Shown here piece by piece: positions 1 through 12,781 of a stretch of 64,000 bases of DNA. The notes beneath the pieces were generated by a model that made no database searches, was not told the origin of the DNA, and saw only the letters and a list, made by a program, of their open reading frames with translations. The stretch's first letter is position 1, and each line of letters starts with the position of its first letter. Origin of the DNA: Diplosphaera chodatii (taxonomy: Eukaryota; Chlorophyta; Trebouxiophyceae; Prasiolales; Stichococcaceae); contig JAALGY010000042.1 in NCBI GenBank assembly GCA_032358165.1, positions 248,001 through 312,000 of the forward strand, given 5' to 3'. A program made the position numbers and the translations under genes.

Positions 1-78
1 GCGGCAGTGGCGACGTACGAGCCCTGCCTGCTTGCGTGGGCTCGTGCAGGCGGCTGACAGCAGTTCCCAGGCCCGCAG

Positions 79-3000
79 GTGGAGGCACCGCGATTCCTGG
101 AGTCCGCCGCGCAGCAGCTGCTGCAGGCGGGGCGCCAGCTGCGGCTGCTGGCGGGGCTGCCCGAGCACGTCGCCGGGGGCCTGGCGGCCCGGCTCGCGGC
201 GTCCGCCGCTGCTGAGGCGGAGGCGGCAGCGGCTGCGGCCGCTAGCGACCCCTGGGCCGCAGGTGCGCGGGCCTGTCACTCCGGGGACACTCAGCAACAC
301 GTCAGCAGGACCGCTGCTCACAGCCTCGCTCTCCCAGATTATAGGCAGAGGAACGTGCTGCAAACCTAATGCAAGCCCGCGCGAACTGCAACAGCAGCCC
401 AAGCAGCTTTGGTTGGCATGTGCTCTCTGAGTCACCATGCAAGGTGCCGCATCCCCTGCTGCAGACTGGCAGCCTTGACGTCTGCATCTCAATCAAGGGG
501 AAAGCAGTGCAACTCTTTCCTGCACCACCTGACTCGAAGTCGTCCCACCGCAGCGTCATCACCACCCCAGTCTGCTGACGCGTGGGCGGCAGCCACAGCA
601 GCGGCAGCGGGGGTGCACGCGGCCTACCCGCTGCCTTTCAGTCAAGCTGCGCTCCGACAGGTGTGCTGATCGTGTGCTGGCGGCAGTCTGCGGTGGTGGC
701 TCGTCGCCGTGCTGATTTACCACCTGATGCGGACCAACTGCACGCACTTGTGTTCTGGCCCCACAGAGCATGGGACAGCTGTGAGGGCTACTCGCAGTCT
801 GGTGCCCACCTGCCAAGGATGGGTGCATTGAGGGGTGCAGCCTGCGTCCTGCTGTACTGTCGCGCTCGTTGCCGGAATGCACTGCGTGCGCCCTGCGCAG
901 GCGCAGCACGTGCACCAGCAGGCGGCTGCCGAGCGACGGGCGGCTGTGGAGCTGCAGCTGCGGGCGCTGGCCGATGGCCGCGCGGCTGCAGCGGGGGCTT
1001 TGGGCGCTGCAAAGATGCAGCGCAGCACAGCGTCCCTTGCCGCCAGGTGGGTGATGCGTGTTCCCACTCCTATAAATGCGCAACGTGCGCAGTGTCTAGG
1101 GCGGTGGCAGCGCGGCAGGCACCCTGAAGCTGCTGTGCCGTAACATGAACAGATGCTGTAGAATTTGAACATATGGTAGCGAGGGATGTGGCTGTTTCTC
1201 TTGCTCACGTGACGTTCAGGGGTTTCCGCGCTGTCGCTGCAGGCAGGCGGCCAAGGAGGAGGCCGCGTCGGCAGCAGCGGCAGTGCAGCAGCGCCAGCGC
1301 AGCCTGCTGCAGTCACAGGCGGCGGCGGTGGCGGCTGCGCGGGCGGAGGCCGTATCGCAGCGGCTGGCGGACCAAAGGTGCTCGCGGGATCCGGCGTTAA
1401 TGAATAACAAGAGCTGGGTTGACGGTTGATGCAACCCCTGATATCAAGTGCTGGTTGATATCGTCCGTAGGATGCAGCATATACCGAGTGCACGGGGCCT
1501 GCCCAGCATGTGTGTGGGGTCCTGTGCACAGGAGAGCTGAGCCCCCGTTGTCCTAGCCATGCGGTCCACGACTGCTCGGCATGAACTGACGCCTCACACA
1601 GGGGGGATGACGCCGCTGTGCTGGCTTCGGCGCGCGCCGAGAACGCCGCGGCAGCCGCCGCACTGGCTCCCACGGCGGCGGGGGCCAAAGCACGGCTGCA
1701 GGCAGCGCTGCAGGGCTCTGGCAACACAGCCGAGCTGCGGCTGCAGGTACTCACAGCTGCTGGCTTGAGCCCCAGACCCTGAACCTGGCGCGGGCCCATG
1801 CCCAACGGTCGGACTGCTCTGGTGAAAGGTGCAGAGGCCGCCCCAGCCGATCCCACTCAGCCACCGCTTTGGTGCAGGCCGAGGCAGCCGGGCTGCCGGC
1901 CCTGGTGCAGCACGCCGCCTCGGTCGCGGCGGATGCCCTGGAGCGCTCCTTCTCAGCCGCAGGTGCGCCATGTGTCTCGTGAACTGGCTTGATGATGTAA
2001 CTGCGAAACCTTGCCTGGTCTTTTGTATCCGACAGGCAGTATGCGGTGTGGCGAGCACCTTGCTGCCGGGACGGCGCTGCGCGAGTTCGAGCACTGGCCC
2101 CGATACCCTGAGGTGCCCGCTGTGCAGGCGGCCTGTTCGCGCCGCCAGAGCTCCTGGCAGCACAGCTGCTGGGCGACGGCGGCGGCAGCGTACAGCCAAC
2201 TAACAGCACAGCAGCAGCACCGTCTGTACCACAGTCACCTCTGGCAGGAGATGATGCGACAGCGACAGCCAGCAGAAAGCAGCCAGACATGCAAAATAAG
2301 CCAACGGCCCGGGCAGCCGCTGGTGTGCCTGAGCCAACACCTGCTGCTGAGAATGCACCCGATGTGCAGCTTCTCCACCAGCCGCAGATGGACTCTGCGA
2401 CAGCCAGCAGACCAGCGCAGCTTCCAGCAGACGACGATCAGCAGCTGCAAAGCAATCCCGCCGAGCCAGCTGCTATGGCCGGTCAGGCACCATGGCTACT
2501 GCTGCCGCTGGTGCCAGCGGCATCGCCATCAATGCAAGATCAGCAGTACCAGCAGCAGCGTGAAGAGGACTTGGCGCCGGCTGCCGCGGTGGTGCGGGCG
2601 GTCGTCGCGGAGCCCATCACTGCACAGCACGCCTGCGTCAGCCGGGCCTGCCTGGGGTGCGCTTTAATGGCAGCACGCCAAGCAGACCCCAATGTCGACG
2701 CTCGGCAGTGTTGCACCGCTTCATCCATCGAGACGAAGCGTGTGGCAGCAGTCGTGCTGTCGGTAGTCACACCTGACAGCCCGTGGTGCCTTCCCTGCAC
2801 AGGATCCTGTGCGACGAGCTGCAGCTGGGGCGGCACCTGCAGCTGCTGCGCCGGGTGTTCTTCGGGGGCGCCGGCGACTTTCTGGACGCCTTTGCGTCGC
2901 GGCTGGCGGCTGCAGCCGCGCGGCCCGCCGGCCTGACGGCTGCTGATGTGGATGCCGCTCTGGAAGACGCCATACAGGTGCATCGAAGCTACCAGCAGAA

Positions 3001-4616
3001 CCGGGATTCAGCTTGCAGCAGCGATTTCCATATGACGTGTTTGCAAGGCTTCGTGTGGGGCAGATGGAGTGTGTTTGTGGTCGAGTGGGGGACGGCCAGA
3101 AACCAAACGCAAGTACTATCTTCTGATTTATAGGAGTCGTCCCTTGCGGGCGAGCCGCTGCTGGCAGCACTGCATGGCGACCTGCTTCCTGCTGCCAGCA
3201 GCTCCCTGGCACCAGATGCAGCGCCCGGGTCAGCAGACGGGCTGGACGCACTTGACCGCGTGGCGCTGCACTGGCGGCTGGCCTGGCCGCTGACAGAGGT
3301 CGTCACCAAGGTGACGACTTGATCACTGAAGCGCACCATGCTGTACGCTGTGGCACAGTGCCTGGGCTGCCGTTGAGCATGTGACGGCCGCTGCAGGGGG
3401 ACGAAACAGGTGGTCGATGGCTGCTGATGCTCCTGGCTGTGGGATTTGCCCTACAGGCGGACCTGGCGGCGTGCAATGCCGTGCTGCGGGCGCTGCTGCG
3501 GCCGCGGCGCATCGCCGTCGCCGCGCGGCAACTGTGGCTGGCGCTGCCGTCGGCCACGCCCGCCGGTGCAGGTGCGACGTGTGCCGCTGACTCTGCCGGA
3601 CGGCAGCGAGGATATGAGTGCAAGGGGGCATGACTGCTCAGCTGCACACCGTCTCGGAGCGCTCAGCAGTGGCCGCAGGGATGGGAACCGCAGCTCTGCG
3701 CTGTATTGAGCAGGGATGCTGCCAGCATATGGCCATCCTGGTCGAATTGAGCAAGGGGTGTCTGGGCGCTGCAGGTCCCGAGCCGGCGGCGCGCCTGGCG
3801 GCGCTGCACATCGCCAGGGCGCGGGCGGCGTCTGCGGCGGCGGCGGCGCAGGCGCAGGCCGCGGAGCAGCTGCACGGGGCGCTGTGGGACACCCTGCAGC
3901 GGCGCATGCGGGCGAGTGCTCTCCTGCGCCCGCAAATGCCGTTCCTGCAGGCCCTCCGCGCCGCAACAACCTTCGACTGGAGCTGCTGAAACTGCACATG
4001 GCCGGTAGCCGTGGCTCTTCTGCACCTCCCAGCATGGGCAGTGCCCCGCACACCATGTCACTGCTCTGGCATGTAACCATGCCAGCACACCCGGTGACGG
4101 CCACTTGCCAGCTTGGCAGCCTGGCGTGCGCAGGCGGCTCCAGACGTGGCGGCGCTGACGGCGGCCGTCAGCACATTCACTGCAGGCGCCGCCGTGGCCA
4201 TGTCCGCAGCGGCGCAGCAGCCCGCGCACTCGGCGGCGCTGTCGGCCGCCGCCACGCTGTTCAGCCGCCTGCAGCGCCTGCGGTGCGTTTTTGCAGGGCC
4301 TGCTGGCTGGTCACGCCCACAGCAGCACGTTGGTGGCCTGCTAGAGTGGTGGGCGGTCGATTTGCAGGTTTGTAGTGGGTGGACGGTGCACGGCATGCTG
4401 CCTGGTTCGTCCTTTGCACCTGAACCGGCTGTGAGGCTGGCTGTGGGTGCGGTGTACAGGGTGGCGGCGGCTGAGCAAATGCGGCGGGACGGCCTGCAGC
4501 CGGAAGCTGCAAAGGATGCAGAAGCATACAGCGCGGCGATTGCATGCGCCGAAGGCTGGGCTGCGGTGGAAGCGGCGGCTGCTGAGCTGGCGAATGTAGC
4601 GGGGTTGCAGATGTAG
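79..4616 (+). CDS. TUBGCP6-like: Gamma-tubulin complex component, GCP6-like (3' part)
   Basis: Spc97/Spc98-family subunit of the gamma-tubulin ring complex, which nucleates microtubules. Exons by phase: 79-262, 608-660, 901-1046, 1243-1377, 1602-1746, 1878-1962, 2128-2656, 2803-2977, 3134-3310, 3457-3565, 3775-3915, 3951-4004, 4120-4282, 4460-4616. The first exon (VEAPRFLESAAQQLLQAG) resembles the family stretch before the second grip motif. Exons 901-1962 are Ala/Gln-rich coiled coil and 2128-2656 is a low-complexity insert. The core resumes with LLRRVFFGGAGDFLDAF at 2803-2977 and WRLAWPLTEVV plus NAVLRALLRPRRI at 3134-3565. A long insert at this place is typical of GCP6, hence the subtype. 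The N-terminus lies left of the window. One intron (3916-3950) would be only 35 nt. The exons at 608-660 and 3565/3571 are the least certain. Confidence 0.83.
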
Positions 4617-4943
4617 AGCGTGCAGCCATGTCTACAGCCCCACGCCTGCTGTCTGCTGTGTTGCTGTCGGTGTCGTCCTTTGTCGAGGGGTAACATACTA
4701 GGTGGGGGGTTGGGGAATGTCACAGGGCCTCGTGTCTGATAGGACCAAGCCGTTGGACGTGTGGTGGCAACAAAGGGTCAGAGCCTCAGCCAGAATGCCA
4801 CCTGACGGACTGCAGGCGAACCATGTGCGTTGCATACGTGTATTGCAACCATCCTCGTCGATGACATTGGACCATTGCAACATTGAGCCGGCAAACGATA
4901 GCAATTGAGATGATCTGAACGCTGCTGTACACACGTGTGCCGC
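4617..4943. other. Convergent intergenic spacer
   Basis: Lies between the stop codons of the GCP6-like gene (plus) and eIF3b (minus). It presumably holds both 3' UTRs. No convincing ORF, repeat or RNA gene is seen. Confidence 0.6.
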
Positions 4944-7900
4944 TCAGCCGCTCCACACCTCCTCCTGGTGGCCGATCACCTCCTCCACCGTCTCCTGCAC
5001 CGCACGCAAGGGCAGAGACGTCAGATGGCGGTTGGAGGCGTCAGGAGGTGAAGTTTCTGGTGGAAGACGCCGACAAAAATGAGGACGCACAGCCGTCGGA
5101 ACGGGACACTGCGCGGGCTGCAGCAGATTGACACAGGTCCCGGCGCGCCTGCTCGAGGGTGTAGTCGTCGGGCTTGTCGACCAGGTCCGGGTACCGGGCG
5201 CTGATGATCTTCGCCGCGGCGGCGGCCATCTGCTCCCGGTGCGCCCGCTTGCCCTCGTACCACTCGCGCCACTCCTCCATGCGCGCCCGCCGGTCGCTGA
5301 GCAGGTCCGTGTCCGCCTGCAGGCGCGGGGTTTTAGGGTTCAGGGCCGGCCGCTCAGCAAGACTGTGCCGGCCTGCCGGCATCCGGATACTCCTTGATAT
5401 GCAGCGCCGGTGCTGTCTGCAGGGCAGCCTTGACCGTACGAGGCATGCGGCTGTGCGTCGGCACAGCACTGCGTTTGATTCCGCTTGTAAGGACCCTACA
5501 CAGGCTGCTGGCGACGACCCTGTAGGGATGGCGGGGGGCGCCACGCACACAGGAAGGGCGTCAGACAGCGGTGCGACAGACAAGCGACGCGGCAAGAGAC
5601 GCACCTGGGCCATGAGCACGTCGTCCTCCTTGGCGTACTTCTCCGAGTACTTGCGCAGGTTGCGCGCGATCTCCTTGAGCTGCGCCTCCGACAGCAGGCT
5701 CGGCGGCCGCGGGCGCCAGCTGAACTGGTAGAACCGGTCCCGCATCACCCTGCAGCAAAGGACGCTGGCACTGTGAATCTGCTGCATTGCTGGCGCCTAC
5801 AACAGGCAGCACAGCCACACTGGCCCCTGCAGGCTCCAGGGCAGTGAGACAATCGAGGACCATGCACATGGGCGATGCAGCAACACATCCCGCCGTGCCA
5901 TCCTGCTGTGGCGCTGCGGGCGCCATCACTTTGCAGCCCTGCGCCCAGAGCTGGTGTGGCCAAGCGCCCCACCTGTACAGCAGGTTGCCGTTCCAGGACC
6001 ACAGGTTGAAGCCGTTCTCCATCTGGTGCACGCTTGTGACGACGGTGGCGACGTAGCGCCCCGTCGGGTCCCACTCGATGTCCGTGCACATGAAGTGCTC
6101 GCCCGTCGCCATCGTCTCCGCCTCCTCCACGTTGTAGAACTCCAGCTGCCCGTTCATTTGCTGCAGGGGACAGGGGAAACACTGCTAGGAGGCACGTTTG
6201 ACGATGTACATGGAGGCGGCATGTGGGTGCTGCCCTGCCTTCCTGCATCTTGCGTGGCTGGCGGCGCAGCACCATGCCTGGTGTGAGCTCCTGGATCGGC
6301 GCTGACTTCATGGCCGTATGATATTGTGAAACAGCTAACAAAATGCGCTGCAACACAACAGAAAACGTGCAAAGCAAGAGCAGCAGCACTGCTGCCAAAC
6401 CCTAGACCCTAACCCCACCTTCAGGCCGGCCAGGACCATGTTCTTGCCGGTGGGGGACCAGTGGATGGCGTTGGCGGCGCGCGAGGGGCTGTGCACCACC
6501 GGCTGCACCGCCTTGACCGCCGACCGCACGTCCTTCATCTCGTACACGCTTAGGTTGGGCTTGGGGCTGTCGCCGTGCAGGATGGCGAAGCGCGTGCCCT
6601 GCAGCAGGAGGGCCGGCCAGTGAATGACCAGCGGAGATGAGCAGGTACCTGTGACACCTAGCATTGTGCCTCCTGCCCCGGACACACGGGGTGAACCTGC
6701 GAAGCCAATAGCAGGTGAGCTGGTGCAACGCCACAGGCTCAGACCGACACGCGTGCGGCGGGACCACAACATGAAGCTGCCTGGGCCAGCTTGAGAAGGA
6801 TCCAGGAGAGACGCACGTGCGGCTCCCATGCGAAGTGGATGATGCGGTCGCCCTTCTGCGGCAGCTCCAGCACCTCCGCCGGCACCGACCGCTCCTGCAG
6901 CATTCAAGACACATTTCGTGAAACACAATCTTACTACCTTGTTGTGGCCATGCATCTGCATCCCAGCATGTGCGCCTGCTTGAGGGGTCTGGTCGACTGT
7001 GGTCTTGGGACGCGGCGGTGCTCGTCACCAGGTGCTGGTGCAGGTGAGGTGTAGGGTTTAGGGTTTAGGGAGGTGTCCCAGAATGTGCGCGGCAGCCACA
7101 GCGGCAGTCCGTGATGGCAGCGTGCCGGCAGGGCGGGCAGGCATCCCAAACCGGCCGGCATGCGGGCGGCACCTTGAGGCTGAACAGCTCGAAGGAGGTG
7201 TAGATGGACTTCTTGGTCTTCGTGAAGCGGTCGACCTGGACGGCCAGGTAGGTGCCTTGGGGGTGCCAGAACATCTGCACATCTGCGCATCCAAGCACAG
7301 TGGTGCATCAGTCGAGAGTCGCAAGTCCGTCGGATGATGTACTTGCTGCTGTCGTGGCTGCAGCAGGTCGCCAGACGCAGAGTCAAGCACTCCCGCTGAA
7401 CGAGCTGCTGGTTTTGGCTGGCGTGTGACAGCGGGGTGCGCGCCTGCCACCGAGAACAGGTTCTTCTGCCGCAGCTCGGTGCGCTCCGGGAAGGCCATCA
7501 GCGACAGCCGCGCCGGCAGGTTGCCGCCGCCCTGCTCCGTCTGGTACGCGCACCTGCGGCAGCACCAAACAGCAGGCGATCAGCGAATTGACGCACCATG
7601 TGTGGATGAGGCAGCCTGAGCAGCAAGCAACACCCAGCCTGCAGAGCTAGCAGTGCGTGTACTGGCATGCGGAGCAAGGGCAGCGTGCGCAGGCGCCTCC
7701 CACCGAATGCAAAGACCCCAGCACAGCAAACATCCGAGATGCCGCGGGGATGACTGATCGAAGTCTCTTCGCAAAGTGGTGCCCGCTCACAGGTTGGGGT
7801 CAGCAGGTGACCGAAGGACGTCCTGCACCGTGTCCATGCCCTATGCAGATGAAAAGGGGCTATGAAAGGCAGTTCCAACTCACAGAATGGGGTCGGCGGG

Positions 7901-10457
7901 CGACCAGGAGAAGTCCTGCACCGCGTCCAGCTTCACGGACTTCTTGTCCAGCAGCCCCATCTCCGGCGCCTCGTACACGCTGATCGCGTTGCGCCCCAGC
8001 CGCGCAAAGAACCTGCACATGCACACACCCGCACAGCTCGACACTTCACCAGCAGCTCTTGACCAACAGCTGTCCATTGGCAGCCTCACAGCTGCTGCTG
8101 GGGCTGTACATTTTGTGCAGGAGCAGCAGACGCGGAGTTGTCAGACTAAGGGCTGCGGGTAAACGCACTTGTCCTCGCCGCCGCCCGCCCACTTGAACAG
8201 CGGCCAGTTGACGGCGCCGCCGGCGCCGGCCGCGCTGCCGACTGCATAGTCGTCCACGGGCCCCGCGAACGACCGCAGCGTCCTGCCTGCAGCTCGCAGC
8301 GTGACACTCAGATGAAGACGCCATGCAGAGACAGCAGTGCAGAATGCATTGGCTGAGTCTGGTCCAGCCAGGCTGGGTTCACGTTGCGGCAGGCAGTAGC
8401 ATGCATCCCGGCAGGACGCACACGGCAGGTGGTCACGGATGCATGCACGGCTTGTGAGGGATCGTACGACCACGCAGACAGGGCTGCGCACCTGAGAAGG
8501 TGTCGAAGATGTTCAGCGTCAGGCTGGCCTTCTCGCGGGGGCCGCGGGGCTCCTCTGCCGAGTAGGACACCGCGTACTTCTCATTGGGCGAAAACTCCAT
8601 CAGCCGCACCTGCAGCAGGGATGGCATGTACACCTCGATGCAACAGTCCGATACAGGAAGCCCACACGGCTCACTTGAATGAGACCATGTCAGGACCAGG
8701 CGTCTCAGCAGGCCCGCGCGCAGCAACATTGCCGGACAGCGACGGGCACCAGCTGCATGGCTGATGCGTGTCTACACACGCTCGCAGCTGCCTCGCACAG
8801 CTGCCGGCAGCGCACGTTGGGGTGCGACATGCGGGCGATGCGCTTCCAGGAGCGGCCGCCCCACACGGCGATGCCCTGCCTGTGGATGGTGGCCAGCACG
8901 CTGCCGTGCGCGGACCACTGCACGAAGGACTCCGTCCAGAAGGAGCGCCGATACACGTCCTCCGGCTGCGCACGCGCCGCATCGTTCCACAGCACCTGTG
9001 GAGCGCACGAGCGCACATCAGCGCGTGAGAGATAGGGAGAAGGCAGTGCTCGACAGGGAGGAGTGCAGCATGACGAGCCAGCAGCTGTACGGCCACAGCT
9101 AGGCACTTGGCTGCAGGTGCGACTGCAGCATTCTCCAGCAAGAATGCGAATGACTCGGGTCAAGCTGGAAGAATAAGGCTTGTCACGCGCACCTCGGTCT
9201 CATCGCCATGGCGCACAACGAACTGATCGCGGCCGCGGGGGTCCATGAGCCACTCCTGCAGGTTCTCCTGCAAGGGCACAACGAAGCAGCATCTGGACCT
9301 AGTGTCCCGAGGCTACGATGTTCGAGGCTGCGGTTGAGCGCAGGCAGCGGATGATGCTGCTCTCCACTGCAGCACTGCACTCTTGCACAGAGATGTCGAT
9401 CAAGACTGCGTTGGTGCACGTTTCACCCACCATGGGCTTGTACTCCTGCGGGGGCGCCTCCTGATACTCGTCCGGCACCCGGTCCAGCTTGTCAAAGTCG
9501 TCGAACATGCAGACAACCCACGTGTGGCTCTTGTCCATCTTGAAGCCGTTGGTCTGCTGCTGCGCCGCCTGCGCCTCCTGCTCAGTGCATGCAAAGTCTG
9601 AGAGTGAGGCTTTGGTGTCAACAGTGTGGGTTGGTGGACGGCACCGTAGCTGACGGGCAGCACAACGTCCCCCACAGATTGCTCAAACGCGCAATCGTCG
9701 CCTGTGGATCAGCCGCACAGCTTGCTGCTGCAGCACTGTGTTGAGACAATATATCTGCCGGCATACCTGTGGATTGGAGAACTCCACAAAGGCGTAGCCC
9801 TTGGACAGCTTCGTCTCGGGGTCCACCGGCATGTAGAAGCCGCCCTCCGAGTTGATGGTGCCGATTTGGGAGTAAACCTTCTGGATGTACGTCTCCAGCT
9901 TGCCAAACTTCTCGGGCGCCACCTTCGGCAGGTTGTCCACGACTGCACAACATCAAGAGAAGAGTGAAGGGAGGTGGTTTACTGAAGCTGACTGATGCTA
10001 CCAACAGTCCACATCATATTAATGACGCTTGCGTGATGCACTGCTTGACCTTGTTAGCACGGAGCAGCAAGGTTAAGACATGCACGCTCACCAATGACGC
10101 TTCCAAAACCGGTCTCGGTAACGACTTCCTCCTCGTCAATCTCGTCGTCGTCGGACGGGTAGCCAAAGTCGCCCTCGTCCTCCGGCAGCATCACATCGTG
10201 CAAGTCGAAGTCGTCAAAGGGAAAGCCCTGCAGAGCATGACCGCATCTCGTGAGGGCGCCCTGAATGCATCGCTGGCCCTGTTTTGCCGGCAGGCGATGG
10301 CATGTCGCGCATGCATATGTGGCCTCCTCATCCAGGCAACAGTGAGATAGCAGCCTGGCCTGCCCTGCACCTTTGGCTGCCCCTTGAACATCCGTTCGAT
10401 CTTGGCCTCCACCTCCGCAGGGGACTCCCCTGTGTCCATGGCGCTGAGCTCCACCAT
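4944..10457 (-). CDS. EIF3B: Eukaryotic translation initiation factor 3 subunit b
   Basis: Scaffold of eIF3, which binds the 40S subunit in the cytosol. Seventeen exons (transcript order): 10457-10371, 10227-10092, 9942-9767, 9577-9431, 9267-9193, 8995-8816, 8609-8492, 8286-8169, 8012-7884, 7553-7444, 7282-7173, 6894-6817, 6598-6419, 6160-5973, 5749-5605, 5316-5149, 4994-4944; about 731 aa, normal for the family. The start sits in a perfect GCCGCCATGG context. An acidic N-terminus is followed by an RRM (IVVDNLPKV and KGYAFVEF), then the WD-like propeller (for example FAWEPH, WDPTGRYVAT, FSWRPRPPSLLSEAQL) and the C-terminal EEWREWYEGK helix. Intron 10 needs a GC donor to keep NLFSVADVQMFW. The last splice is ambiguous: a GC donor at 5149, a GT donor at 5110, or read-through to a stop at 5041. 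It is divergent from the gene at 10860. Confidence 0.97.
7052..7070 (+). repeat. Short plant-type telomeric repeat in eIF3b intron 11
   Basis: Two and a half units of TTTAGGG inside the intron between exons 12 and 11 counted along the window (6895-7172). In the sense of the eIF3b transcript it reads CCCTAAA. Confidence 0.8.
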
Positions 10458-10859
10458 GGCGGCAATCAGCTGCTGCTGCTGGTGAGTCAAGAACACGAAA
10501 CGCTGTCCTGCCTATGGCGTGCAAACGGCATTGAACCCAGCAATTCGACGGCGGGATCTGTATGAGTTTTACGCTGCTCAAACTACCGCGGGTCTGAATC
10601 TGGCACAGATGGCACTCCGATAGGCTGCCTTGGACGCACAGCGCAACAACTGCAACGATATGAATCCTAGGTAAAAGTATTGCAAGTGTTCTCACAGTAC
10701 ACGTGTCGGGCCGCGCTGCAAATCGACGTCCATCGCCCAAGACAGTTTGGATCCATCACCTGGCTCTTGGTGTCGTTAGCAGTCTGATCGGCCGCAGTGC
10801 AGCCGCAACCACTCACAACTGCCGGAAGGCCTCCATCCCCAGCTGCAGAAGTCACAACC
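10458..10859. promoter_or_regulatory. Divergent 5' region, eIF3b / small membrane protein
   Basis: The 402 bp separate the start codons of eIF3b (minus) and the membrane protein at 10860 (plus), so both promoters must lie here or in 5' UTRs. I see no clear TATA box or other recognisable element. Confidence 0.5.
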
Positions 10860-12781
10860 ATGAGCGCGAAGCTCAAGGAGCTGCAGGTGGGTAGGCCTCG
10901 TACAGATTGACATGCTACAAACATTGCATCCTGCAACACGGATGAGCACGATCCAGCTGTAGGACTGAGATATCTGACACCACCTGATGCATGTTGCTGC
11001 TGCAACATCGTGATCGACCAAAGGTGCAATGTGTGCTAATTACAGTCCTGCGTGTGCGCATGTAATGCAGACAACCCGTGAAAGTTGGCTGATGCATGTC
11101 CATACATCATGTCTTCATCGAGCCCCGCCCACTGCTGCTATTGCTCTCTCAAGGCGGGTCACCGGTGCTGCCATCCCATGCGGGCCGGGGGGAGGGAGCC
11201 CGGATTCAGACAGCAATCCAAGACACACGCCGTGACAGTGCACACTGCGCATGCAGGCCAAGCTGGAGGCGGAGCAGGCGGCCATGGAGCAGGAGCTGGC
11301 GTCCACGGGTGGCGGCAACGGCGATGGTCCCAGCGGTGGCAGCGGCAGCGGCGGCGGGGACGACACAGCGGTGAGGTCGACAGAGGCCGCATGCCGATGC
11401 AGCTCTTAGTCAGCTGGACGGAGACTGGGACATACCTGTCTCTAGTCGACGACGCACAAATTCTATGTAAGGGCGTAAGCCTTGAGCACCCACATCAGCA
11501 ATGCTCGCTGAGACGACACACGCTTGGGCGTTGCCGCCAGTCCTCACTTTAAACAGATGGATCAACTGGGATCGAACCCGGTCCACTATTCATTACCCGC
11601 GCTGACAGTGCGCAGACCGCTTTGCAGGTGGACGTGCAGCTGCCGGCGGGCCGAGGAGCGTATGCAGTGGACCCCCAGGGCGAGGAGGAGGCCGAGCGCA
11701 AGGCGCTGCTGCGGCGCAAGCACCACCAGCAGGTACTGTCTGTGCAACATTAGTTTGCACCATGTCAAACAACTCATGCAAGTTTTGTCGCAGGCACCGT
11801 GGGCAGGCTCTGGTGCAGCAATAGCGCCAGAGCCTCCATGTGAAGCTTTGCCGCTGGCAGGCTAACCCTGCATTATCCAATTGCGAAGTGCGGGAACGAC
11901 AGCCTGCGGACGGCTAAGGTGTGTGCTCCCGCCGCTGTCAACAGGAGGCAGAGACAACGCGGCTGTCGGCGGGCAAGATCGCGGCGATCGTGGCGGTTGG
12001 CGTGGTGGTCGCGCTGCTGCTGCTGCTCCTGCTGTTCAGCGGCGACTCCGGCGGCGAGATGGAGTCCACCCAGCCGCTCACCGTCACGTGAGCGGAAGAC
12101 TTGTTAGCCCTTACAACGTATTTGATCCATGCAATGTGACCTTTGTCTGTGGAGGAGTCGTGAGGGGGAAAGGGTGTGTATCCCGTCAAACGTGTCGTGC
12201 TGGTGCAGATCGTGTGACTGCTGCTGTTGTGCTCCACAGGCAGCTCAAATCAGAGCGGCCGCAGAACCCCTGCCCAGACCCCTGGTGGATACCAGAGGAG
12301 TGCCAGGGTGCGGCCGTGCACCCACTGAGGCGATGCAGTGCAGCAGCATGTGCAAATGTGCCATGCAAGCAGTTGGGTGACATTTGCAGTCAGCAAGCCA
12401 GCTGGTGTGCGTGACGTGGCCTGTGGGTGGCTGCAGGGGAGGAGCGCATCAAGAGCCGCTCAACATGGGACCAGTGCCAGGAGTTCTTTGACAAGTTTGA
12501 GTACTCTGGTACGCAACAGCAGTGTATGCCAGCGCTGCTGTAATCACAACCTCTTGCTTGTCTGAAACCGCACTATGTGCCGACTAGCTCGCTTTATACT
12601 TGCAGTGAAGTACCTCAAAAAGTGCGGCATCCCCATCAAGGAGGTGAACAGACCTGCTTGCTTCAAACTTCTCTGGCATATATATTGTATGTGATGGGAG
12701 CTTGTGACGCTCGTGCCCATTGTGCAGGGCAAGGTGCCGAAGAACAAGAAGGGCAGGCGGTTGCTTAGCATGCTCTTTTAA
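10860..12781 (+). CDS. Small single-pass membrane protein, unknown function
   Basis: Not recognised. Eight exons with consistent phases: 10860-10886, 11257-11370, 11628-11732, 11945-12087, 12240-12307, 12437-12508, 12606-12643, 12728-12781; 206 aa. The N-terminus (MSAKLKELQ then AKLEAEQAAMEQELAS) is a short charged helix, followed by a Gly/Ser-rich linker, an acidic and Lys/Arg stretch, and one strong membrane segment (AIVAVGVVVALLLLLLLF, about residues 102-119). The C-terminal part has CPDPWWIPEEC, a TWDQCQEFFDKFEYS helix and a basic tail ending GKVPKNKKGRRLLSMLF. There is no signal peptide, so a signal-anchor protein with the Cys/Trp-containing half on the far side is likely. Several Cys residues could form disulfides. 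The exon chain is supported by frame only. Confidence 0.72.

Noticed and set aside
11566..11582. Minus-strand GGTTCGATCC resembling a tRNA B-box
   Set aside because: No matching A-box, acceptor stem or cloverleaf around it; it lies in an intron of the membrane-protein gene. At best a tRNA-like remnant.
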